DNA from: Syncephalis plumigaleata
Taxonomy: Eukaryota > Zoopagomycota > Zoopagomycetes > Zoopagales > Piptocephalidaceae
Reading direction: 5' to 3'
Assembly (NCBI GenBank): GCA_025201365.1
Contig: JAIXMF010000148.1
Span: forward strand, 1 to 30,940
DNA length: 30,940 bases
In this document: positions 1-8,880 of the stretch, piece by piece
Layout of the letters: every line of letters starts with the position of its first letter
Numbering within the stretch: position 1 is the stretch's first letter
The notes under the pieces: model-generated
Told to the model about the DNA's origin: nothing
The model's input: only the letters and a program-made list of their open reading frames with translations
Databases searched by the model: none
Position numbers and translations under genes: made by a program

Positions 1-139
1 CAATTGGTGCCCATTGATTATTAAAAATAAATAGCATTGTGTTTCTGTCAAGCCTTTTCTTCTTGTTCTTCTTCAACAGCAAAGGAATATCTCTTTCTCG
101 TATTTCATTGTCGATTCATTAACAAGTACAACTGCCGCT

Positions 140-1385
140 ATGACTGCATCTTCTGTGTCGTTGCCTATCATTGATTTCGAAGCAATGCGCGATACCAATG
201 CTGACCCTGAAATACGTAAGCAAGTAGCACAACAAATCGATACCGCTTGTCGTCAATATGGGTAAATTAATCGTGAATAATAAAGAATAGCATCATCGTT
301 TATATTGATCATTCGTGGTATATATAGATTCTTCTATCTTATTAATCATGGTATTCCATTGGAATTGCAACAAGCTATACGAGAGCAAACGAAACAATTC
401 TTTGCCATGTCACTCGAGGAGAAACAAGCGTTGTACGGGCATTACGGCACGGTACGAGGTTATCACAACTATACAAACGATACGAAGTTAAGTGACAATC
501 TACAGCATGAAACATTGGCCATCGTTCAACCGCTATCCCATCATCGTAATGGCAAACCAATAGGCGATGAGGCAGCCATCGATGGTGCAGACATATTTGG
601 ACCGCAAATGAAGATTGATGACGCTGCACTACACGATGCCGTTTACAATTATCGTGCGGCTATCATAGAATTGGGTCGACGTATGATCAAGTTGATTGCC
701 ACCGAGTTGGGTGTCACATCATCATCATCATCATCGTTCGACTTCGAATGGCTTAACGATCTATTCTCGGTCATGCGTCTCAATTATTATCCAACTTGTG
801 AATCAATCAATGATGCATCCGATGTAGGCATGAGAGAACACACAGATATCGGGTAACTATAATAAACACATGCGATATTAATCACTGTAATACTAATTGC
901 CGCTTAGTATGTTGACATTTTTAGATCAGGTAATTAATTGATATAGGCATATATGGAAGTATAATATTAGTCTAATGGTTATCGATTCAGGACACACATG
1001 TTACTTCGTTGCAAATAAAGACAGCCGATGATGAATGGAAGTCGGTGGAACCGGTGCCCAATAGTTTAATCGTTAATCTAGGCGACATGATGGTGGTAAG
1101 CACATAATGAGCAATGCATTGTTAAGGATAGTAACAAGGATAATGTTGAATTAGACATGGTCTAATGGTCAGTATCGATCAGCGATGCATCGTGTTGTAC
1201 ATAAACACAATCAGAGTCGTCACTCGATTGCCACGTTCGTTGATCCTCGATTTGATGCAATTGTACCAACGCTAAAGGAGGCGATACCTGAAGGAGAAAC
1301 GGCACGCTATCCACCTGGATGTTACGGTGATACTGCGTTAAGCAAATTGAAGGATTTCTACGATTTAACTGCCAAAACGAATTGA
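140..1385 (+). CDS. 2-oxoglutarate/Fe(II)-dependent dioxygenase A, isopenicillin-N-synthase-like
   Basis: Five exons: 140-261, 328-852, 908-929, 991-1095, 1155-1385, giving 334 residues. All junctions keep frame. The N-terminus has the family's LPIIDFE strand and the later YLINHG motif. Iron ligands are visible as H212-x-D214 (EHTDIG) and distal H270 (SAMHRVV). The 2-oxoglutarate-binding R280-x-S282 (SRHS) is present, so the enzyme should be active. The family oxidises small molecules (hydroxylation, desaturation, ring closure) using Fe(II), O2 and, usually, 2-oxoglutarate. The substrate cannot be read from sequence. No signal peptide, so probably cytosolic. Exon 3 is only 22 bases. The second dioxygenase in this window (19364-20655) has the same five-exon layout and a 22-base third exon, so the two are paralogues. 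The gene converges on the minus-strand gene ending at 1661. Confidence 0.92.
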
Positions 1386-1660
1386 ATTAATAGCAATAAT
1401 AATAATTGATCGTTACATCGACAATAATGGAATGAAATTACCATGTTATTGTTATTGCCATCATCATGGTATGAATTGATTTACACTTTCAAAGGGACTG
1501 AATTGTTAAGAGTGTAGCTTTATTCCAATCATGAAAGCATCAATCATTAATAAAATTCGTATAAACTTGCTTCCAAATAATTGCTATGACGTCTTACGGA
1601 AATACCGAGTAAATCTATACCAGTTGGTTATAGTAGTTGTGGTCGTGGCTGGTATGCTTA

Positions 1661-2787
1661 CTATGCTTGTACTAGCATACTCTTCAATGCAACCGCAAAG
1701 CTAGAACAGTCTCGAGTACGTGTCGCTATGGTAGTTATCTGAAGCACTGAAATATAGGCAGCTACAGCTTGCTTCAATGTCGCTTTGCTTCGCATTGGGA
1801 AATATGCTAAATCAGCTTCTCGTGCTTGTTTTATATACTGCGCTATCCTCATACGGTCCTCAGGAGTAATATTTAGTGGATTTTCCGCAATTTCTAGGTT
1901 AATCTTGCTTGAAATATAATCGTAAAGCTCCTCATGGTAGCCATTGCATGCATAAGGATTTGGTGATCCAGGATTAATCTTTGCAGGCATGATAGCGACA
2001 TTCAACTGTTTTGTAGGTGGTTGAGGCCTTCCTATTACCTCAAATTCAGATATTGCTGCCTTCAATTGACCTGTAGCTTGTCGCTGAACCCTAACCTCTA
2101 CATTTATACGTTAGATAAATGTGGCATAACTTGATAATACTTACTGCCTAAGTCTAGTTTTATATTCGTAACACCGGCACTAAAAAGGTAAAGGAAACCT
2201 ACGAAATAGTTAGTGCATGCACTGAATACCACAGATAAACAGCTTACCTTTAAGCAATTGTGGTATCTTGGCTGAGAGTAACAAGATGATCTAAATAGTT
2301 TTGCTGATGTATGAATTGCTCCAAGTACAGACCACTAATATTGCGGTAGACAAAACAGTTTCCTGCAGGTTGAGATGGTCCTTCAGGAACCGATATAAAT
2401 TTTAGTGGATTCCTGACGTAATTACGATATTCTTTATTGGTCCCTCTATTTCGTGCGGTCATAAGTGCTTTTTATACAAAGGTAAGTAGAAGGAGTATAA
2501 ATGATATCCATTATACTTACTTCAAATATTGCTTTCTCAATATTAATAGGCGTGCATGCCATATATGCGGACTCTTCACCATACCTAAGTTGAGCAATAC
2601 TAGAAGTCCTGCCTACTCCTCCATCAATCCATCGCAAATTTGATAGACCTTCATTGGTAGCTCTTTGCTCTATGTAGTTACGAGCGTATAAGGTTGAACC
2701 ATCAATTGCTTGTGCCTGGATGGCACATGATATCAGTACCAATACCGCGGTTATCGTCAATGTCGTTTGATGAAATAGTGAACGCAT
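1661..2787 (-). CDS. Secreted protein of unknown function, possibly broken by an in-frame stop
   Basis: Family not recognised. The start at 2787 gives a classic signal peptide (TLTITAVLVLISCAIQAQA). Deduced exons are 2787-2517, 2467-2248, 2179-2145 and 2097-1661, and all phases agree, for 321 codons. Two problems remain. The first intron must use a weak GTATAA donor at 2516, because the better GTAAGT donor four bases earlier leads to a frameshift. Codon 163 (2252-2250), six bases from the end of exon 2, is TAA. The frame then stays open for about 157 further codons to TAG at 1661. Either this is a recent pseudogene, the protein ends at 162 residues, or the splicing differs from this model. 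The downstream half is polar with no membrane segment. It could be a lineage-specific effector-like protein; that is a guess. Confidence 0.55.
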
Positions 2788-3297
2788 GTTATTCGTGATA
2801 TCTAGTAGAATCCAAAGATAGGATAGACGAGCGTGTATATGTGTGGATACCGAGAGAGATCAGAGAAAAAGAAAGTAGCAATATTACCGTCTTCATTTAT
2901 GTCGTAAACAGTTCAGATATGCCATTTTACTGAATAGAACGATGCTTCGACTGTAAACTGAGTATTGCGGAACAGAACAGCCTCTACTTCATATGTAAAT
3001 TGCCGTTAACAATATGACATACACTAGTTGTATTCTGTTTTTATTTTATCTTGATTATTCAGAATGCGCCATTCTATTACATCTTACTTTGAATAAAGTA
3101 ATGTTTCAGTTATAGCTCATGTACTAAAGAAAGGAGAAAACATTGCACGATATCATTTGCCATTATTAGCATGCTTACTATAGAAAAGGTGCTCATTCAA
3201 ACCAATCGTGTATTGGTTAACATGTTCATGTTCAATTGACCATTACATCGATACTAATACACTGCCATCCTTATGATATGGATTGATTTACATTCAG
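2788..3297. other. Intergenic stretch, no gene seen
   Basis: Lies between the start of the minus-strand secreted gene and the outer edge of the left inverted-repeat arm. No convincing ORF, RNA gene or tandem repeat. The last 60 bases (about 3235-3290) resemble about 1407-1492, which lies beyond the 3' end of the secreted gene. Confidence 0.6.
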
Positions 3298-3885
3298 CTA
3301 TACTCATGTACATGATGCTCAATACAACCATTTCAATAGAATGTAACCAGCCATGATGGTTATCACAGGTGTACGCGTCATCATTGATGTAGTATTCTGA
3401 AATGATGATGATGATGTGTAGATTCAGACAATTGACAGACCATGCGGTAACACAAAGGTCAGGCATTCACCATCATCTTCATTTATCGTCATAATGATTA
3501 AGCATGTGGACAGCTTTTCTCATATGGTGCATCTGTATGCAGTTAAAATGATAGCAACTCTTCCTTCCTTCTCACTAGCTGCACGCATAGACCAATAGCG
3601 ATAACCTGATATGTTACATCACTGTTCAGTTATGATATGTTCATGCGAAGGTGAACACCATGATGATACTGCAACCATGCATCGAACGACCTTGACAATT
3701 CAGATTAACGCTGCTCGCTCGCATGATGCATTTGGATTGCATTCGACAATTGACAGAGGCAGGCTGGACATGTATTCCTCCATCTAATTGGTACTCATCT
3801 GCTCGGTGTGTTACTACACCAATACTACCTGTCATTTGGTATTTGTCTGTCCATTGTATCCGTCAATGATCACTCACCTATTGAT

Positions 3886-3951
<66 letters not shown>
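3886..3951 (+). repeat. (TAC)22 microsatellite
   Basis: Twenty-two uninterrupted TAC units within the left inverted-repeat arm. The right arm has 23 units. This one-unit change accounts for the whole length difference between the arms. The poly-Tyr or poly-Thr ORFs that cross it are artefacts of the repeat. Confidence 0.97.
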
Positions 3952-3955
<4 letters not shown>

Positions 3956-4839
3956 TCCATAATACACTAGTCATGTATACAACAATCAATGCAATGATTA
4001 CAATAATATCAGCGTGCAATCAATCAATACAGAGTAGTCGATATGTTTGGATGTACGATACAGACAAGCAATACCAGTTGATGCAAGTGTACGCGTCAGC
4101 ATTCACCGAACATACCGATAGCTATCAATGATAATGGTGATACGATATGTTCTGGCCATTTGATTGATGTCTACATAATTACACTAATAGGAACAGGTAT
4201 TTCTAAGCTATCAGGGTGTTCGATATTACGAATAACCATACGTACAGCCAAGCCTCTTTTCATATGCACAGTCCCATATGCATAGCTTCCAGTCTGGAAA
4301 GGATCAATCAACAAGTTTAACGTCGTTTGACATTCACCAATAACAATGACATTGGTATGCGAATTCAGAGGTCATATGTTGTACGTCCATGCGGTGAGAG
4401 GGATACTACATGGATGCTGTTGGTTAATTCTCAACAGGAATAATGATATCATCATGCAAGCATGAACATAACGAATCAACTTGACATTGCTTAACTCTGA
4501 GCATTCAAACTACACTGCCGATTGACAAATGAAAGTTAGTGGTGCTTGTATTCTCAATATACTACTCACATGCAATGAATGACAATGCTGCTATACCGAT
4601 ATGCACCACTAACTTGCATGATGCTGCTAAAGCAGTATTGCACTATCATTCAGATAGCAAATCTACTGGTTAATATCCACATGGATGGCATGGTAAACGT
4701 GCAGTCTGATGGATGTTCCATCATTCCGAGTACAATCCATGTACAGATGGGAGTATCGTATGGAGATAGTCTGACTGTGGTCTATGGCCATCCTGCTATG
4801 TTCACTAGGAATATCCGCCATCATCACTATCATCTCGGC

Positions 4840-4846
4840 TATAAAT
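4840..4846 (+). promoter_or_regulatory. TATA-like box of the left-arm secreted gene
   Basis: TATAAAT lies about 170 bases before the ATG at 5016 and is followed by a pyrimidine-rich stretch, which fits a fungal promoter and 5' leader. The same box is duplicated in the right arm at 12794-12788. Assigned from sequence and position only. Confidence 0.45.
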
Positions 4847-5015
4847 CAATCACTTTTTGGCACACTCGACTTGCCATCTTCATACTCACTCTTCTACTCT
4901 ATTCTACTCTAGCTACTACTCTAGCTACTACTATTAGTACTCGTATATATTATTGCTCTGTATTCTCGTTTTAGTTTGTTTATCTGTCTACCTATTCCAC
5001 TAGACTAATATCAAC

Positions 5016-5432
5016 ATGAAGTTCTCTGCCGCTATCGCCATTGCCGTCGCCGTTGTCGCTGTCGCCAGCCTGGTCACCGTTGAAGCCAGGCCCAACAGGG
5101 TCCGTCGTGCTCCTCTAGCCGACAACATAAATGTCCAAGATAACGCCGTCGGTAAAGACGCTGTAGTCGCTGTCCCTGCTATCGTTAACGCTCTTGGTAA
5201 TAACCATGGCGATGTTGACAACGATCAACGCACTGGTCATCATTTACAACCTAATCACAATATTGCTGGACATTAAGCAAGCAAGACAAGGACATCATCA
5301 AGTAGATATATTGATACTCAAGGATGGATTGGTACTACAAGACCCTCATTTAGTGTCCATGCCATTCAAGTCATTATTCCTTGGACCAAAAAATATATCT
5401 ACAAATTCATCAATCAAACATTTATTGAATAA
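5016..5432 (+). CDS. Small secreted protein with dibasic processing site (left-arm copy, spliced to family C-terminal exon)
   Basis: Unspliced, the ORF is 86 residues and ends at 5276. A better model splices 5016-5196 to 5278-5432, giving 111 residues. The donor is GTAATA at 5197, there is a CTAAT branch-like sequence, and the acceptor TTAAG ends at 5277. The phases fit (1 then 2). Support is comparative: 5280-5432 aligns with the last exon of the minus-strand pseudogene at 14502-14350 in the same reading frame, sharing RPSFSVH, IQVIIPWTKKY and the terminal FIE-stop, with in-frame indels. The N-terminus is a signal peptide (AIAIAVAVVAVASLVTVEA), followed by NRVRR, a plausible Kex2-type cleavage site. 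There are no cysteines before the splice. The gene crosses the inner boundary of the inverted repeat and converges on etr1 72 bases away. Function unknown; probably a processed extracellular peptide. Confidence 0.65.
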
Positions 5433-5504
5433 ACATGTGTTATTGATTATTACTTATACAATTCTTATTTAACAATACGTATAAGTGTCTATTTACACGG
5501 TTTA

Positions 5505-6961
5505 TTATTTAGTAGGATTAGCCACCATGATTACTTGTTTTTGGCCTGCCATACTAGTGCCGGCCTTATTGATATGTGCCAGAAGATTAGTTAGTGATGT
5601 ACTCGTATCTGATTCATCGCCCCAGTGCGTTAATTCGGCCCTCGGACCTGTTAATTGACCACGACGTAACAGCTCGACTAAGTCGGCGAGCATCGTACGC
5701 TTTGCCTCGATACGACTGGGCACCTTCTCCTCCGTCCAGCGCGACATCCAGTAGCCTCGTGCAATCAAATCTTTAAATATGAAAGCCGAGGCAGGGAAGT
5801 TCACCGGTTGACGTGACATGGCACCATACGTGACGATAGTACCACCCACTCTACAATTATTATTATTATTATTAAATGATTATATTACTTATTCTATACA
5901 CTTACCCTAGTAAACGTGCTAGATTCTGAGCACTTTTACCGCCTACACCATTCAAGGCTAGTAAAGGTGGTCGCACTGCCACCGACCTTAACCAATCTTG
6001 AGTTTCCGTATTTCGTATTTCCGTGTCGCGGACAACCCAGTCAGCACCGATGGCTTTAAGCTGATTAGCCACTTGATCGAAATCGGGACTTATTATATAA
6101 TTAGTATTATTTAGCAAATACATAAATAAAATTTGCACTAACCGATCACGAATAACATTCATCGTGCGTAATCCCCAAGCATGAGCTATCTGTATCACTG
6201 CTTGTCCCACAGCGCTATTAGCTCCATTTTGTAGAACTACATCTCCTGTATATTGATGATTGAATGTGAATATTATTGCTAATAAAATATGCTTTACTCA
6301 CCCGATTCAAGATTAGCGAAATCCTTAAGCATACGGTAGGCTGTACATGGATTAACCGATAATGTCGCCGCCTCTAAAGGCGTCATTGTCTCATAGCGCG
6401 GTAGTTTATCTATTTGTTCATGATTAACTACCATCTCTGTACGCCATGTACCTAAATTAATCAATCGCATATTATTAGTTAATTACTTAATACTCTATTG
6501 ATGCCATACTACTACTATTATTATTATTATTACATACCAAATGCCGGTGCCGCTGGTAATACCCAATCACCCGGTGTAAAGTGTGAAGCCGCCTCGTCTC
6601 CGACCGCGACGACTTGGGCAACACCTTCATTACCGGGTACCCATAACGAATGCTCCTCCATTCTATGAGCTTTGATAGGGTAGACACCCTCAATTTGGTT
6701 AATATCCGCGGGGTTAATGGGAAACGCCAACATTCTTATATGAACGGAATGTTTCGTTAATGCGGGCAATGCCACCTCCCTTACTCTTAACAAGCAGCGT
6801 AAGTAATAACGATAATAATACGTGTATACGTATATGTGTGTATCTTCTAGTAACATTTACCTGAGTACTTGAGCGGGTGAGCCCGTCTGTTCAAAGACGA
6901 CGCAACGTGCTAACGAACTATGATAACGCCGTAATAATGAATACTGAAACCGTATTGACAT
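5505..6961 (-). CDS. ETR1: Mitochondrial enoyl-[acyl-carrier-protein] reductase (trans-2-enoyl-CoA reductase)
   Basis: Six exons (6961-6861, 6785-6538, 6451-6302, 6245-6143, 6088-5906, 5850-5505) give 376 residues, matching the family (373-386). This medium-chain dehydrogenase/reductase makes the last NADPH-dependent reduction of mitochondrial fatty-acid synthesis, needed for octanoyl/lipoyl supply. The N-terminus is basic and hydroxylated (RRYHSSLAR), as expected for a mitochondrial presequence. The family signature [13 protein letters not shown] is intact; its Tyr69 corresponds to the catalytic Tyr of Etr1/MECR. The nucleotide-binding segment reads [16 protein letters not shown]. The C-terminal half has [14 protein letters not shown] and the [12 protein letters not shown] region typical of the family. 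No broken frames. It lies in the spacer of the large inverted repeat, so its orientation could be polymorphic. Confidence 0.95.
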
Positions 6962-7034
6962 TGTATGAATTTGAATAACGAATACAGTTCAGACAAAGAG
7001 AAGAAAATTACTAAAAATATTAGTCGTAACCGTG

Positions 7035-7150
7035 ATTATTTGGTAGTTAAGCATTCTATATAAACCATATCTATAAATGGTAACTAATATTGTATGTGAT
7101 ACTCGCCTTTTTTCTCTTTTCCTATGCTTAGTTTCTAGTTACTGATTAAA
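7035..7150 (+). pseudogene. Relic of the small secreted gene family (internal exon plus intron)
   Basis: About 7035-7090 resembles the internal exon (14655-14590, minus) of the pseudogene at 14350-14738. About 7091-7150 matches its following intron, starting with the same GTATGTGATACTCG donor region and continuing through TTTTCCTATG. The exon-like part has in-frame stops and an extra two bases, so it is dead. It lies just upstream of etr1, on the opposite strand. The matching last exon is not downstream but at 5278-5432, so the family pieces here are out of order. Confidence 0.6.
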
Positions 7151-8880
7151 GTATATCACAATAATGATCGTGCTTTAGTTCTTTAATGTCTCATAATGCA
7201 CGTTACAGCTGTCTTGGATGATTATTATTGACATGCAAGTATCGAATGCTTTATTCCACGTTGAATTGATTGTCATGTATTGCTTAATATCTGTGTTTAT
7301 TCGAGTATGTATCATGAATACGGTAATGTAAGCTTCGTATCATTTAATGACATTGATAACTTTGCTGCAATGGTATAATGCCGCCTATAGCTCAGCAACA
7401 AATAGATAAAAGCAACAAAGGATGGTGGTATAATGTTGAGCATTGCTAGTAAGTGTACTAGTAGGATTCAGTATGTGCTACACAAATCTATGAGCAATTG
7501 GGGAAGCTGTTGGTAGAGTAAACTACATGTGTATGTAAATGAATGAATGGATTTATTAGATCATCGAATATGTTGGTTATACAGCGTAATCAATAATGAT
7601 AATTGATCATATGAATCGGATGAACGCCGTATTGCATTATAGATATCATCGAGTATGTTCATGTTCTCTTGACACGTCCATATGATTGTGAGATCAGTCG
7701 ATGACATGCCGTGATAGATTGCAATCAGTACCAATAATCATACTAATGAAGACTAGGATCTGCTTGATTGACTGGAATGCACCGATGACTGATGCACAGG
7801 TCCCCCATGCCTATGACACATTTGACCGCTTTGCACTTTTGAATCATACGCCTTTCGTACGATGCACAATGCTCTTTGATGTCATCACATATACATTTCC
7901 TTCTTTCTTTTTTTCTTCCTTGTTGCAATTTTCCCGTTTCATTGGTTGGATAAGTACCTTGCTAGATCAGTCCAGTAAATACCACCCATCTTGGAGAGGA
8001 AGTATAGGTTCGTAGCATCATCATTGCAACTATTCTCGACTATTACTAGAATAAACAGTTTGCTTATATGTTTGATCTAATGGCTTCATACTAGTTATAC
8101 ACTCGCCGTATCGTTCTTGTTTTCAACATGATTATTATTATTGTGCTATCAATGCAAACTCTCTTTAATATTACCAAAGGTTTATTGAATACAATTATGA
8201 TGCTTTAGCCGTAAGCATAAGCAAGCAACTACCCAATAATAATCACTAGGCAGGAGACATGAGTACAAGTAACATCTTCTACAACATTGTTCAAACATTC
8301 CTAAAAATAACCATGCTCTTGCTTCACTAATAGTCCTCTAGTGATTTCACAAGAACAAATATCGAGTAAATATCATGAGCCATTAACAGTTTCTTTCCCA
8401 ATAGGTACAGAAAAATATGTATGATGAATGGAATAATGACTGGTTTATGTTACAGATTGGACCAATAAATATATGTGAAGCACAATGTATCAATATACGA
8501 ACAAATGGTAAAGGTACTCTTGAGGAGTACATATACAACATGAAACATCCATTGCAGTCATAGCTAGGATTGCAAGCACATGTGACGGAATGTCAAATTG
8601 GTATTGGCAGGACTTGAAATAACCACTACAGTACATACCTAATCCTGAATAACTTGATGCAACGCCATATTGACGTGACAAATGTGGCCATAGATGGCAC
8701 GATGTTGAAGCATTGACAGCCCCACTCCAAACCTCTTATAACGTCGAGAATAATCTGCTGTAGATGATGGTTCAAGCGCCGCCCTTTTATTTTATTTTGT
8801 TTTACAATATCTTATCATCAGTTTTACGTTTATACAATCAATACAGCACGTCACGTTTCCTCAACCATTATCTAGTAGAC
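7151..8880. other. Long intergenic region with one dispersed repeat
   Basis: No gene found in either strand. It contains a dispersed repeat copy (about 7605-7740). The ORFs at 7701-8015 and 8490-8681 lack homology and splice context. An in-frame ATG at 8764 could extend the next gene, but that would bury its signal peptide, so 8764-8880 is read as 5' leader. Confidence 0.55.
7605..7740 (+). repeat. Dispersed direct repeat, copy 1
   Basis: About 136 bases that match 11419-11557 in the same orientation, roughly 85% identical by eye. The best-conserved cores are GTATTGCATTATAGATATCA and TTGACACGTCCATATGA. The two copies bracket the pseudopeptidase gene. No coding capacity, poly-A tail or terminal inverted repeat was seen, so the type of element is unknown. 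Confidence 0.8.

Larger units (their letters stand above)
3298..5279 (+). repeat. Left arm of a large, nearly perfect inverted repeat
   Basis: This 1,982-base arm matches the reverse complement of 12355-14339 (1,985 bases). The length difference is one trinucleotide in an internal TAC microsatellite. In the stretches compared base by base, covering most of the arm, the only substitutions found are at 5200, 5201 and 5204. Outside 3298 and 5279 the similarity stops abruptly. No terminal motif, target-site duplication or transposase is visible, so a segmental inverted duplication is more likely than a transposon. The arm includes a promoter region and the first exon and intron of a small secreted gene; the rest (3298 to about 4800) holds no believable gene. 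Confidence 0.95.

Noticed and set aside
3788-4131. Poly-Thr and poly-Tyr ORFs across the TAC repeat
   Set aside because: They result from translating a trinucleotide microsatellite in two frames; no other coding signal.
4579-4974. 131-codon ORF upstream of the left-arm secreted gene, with an identical copy at 13055-12660
   Set aside because: It overlaps the TATA box and leader of the secreted gene and has low-complexity sequence. It is identical in both arms only because the whole arm is duplicated, so conservation is no evidence for coding.
7701-8015. 104-codon ORF in the long intergenic region
   Set aside because: Starts inside the dispersed repeat, has no recognisable motifs and no fitting splice sites.
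8764-8880. Upstream ATG extending the pseudopeptidase by 39 residues
   Set aside because: It would place the signal peptide about 45 residues inside the protein; the ATG at 8881 gives a normal secreted start.
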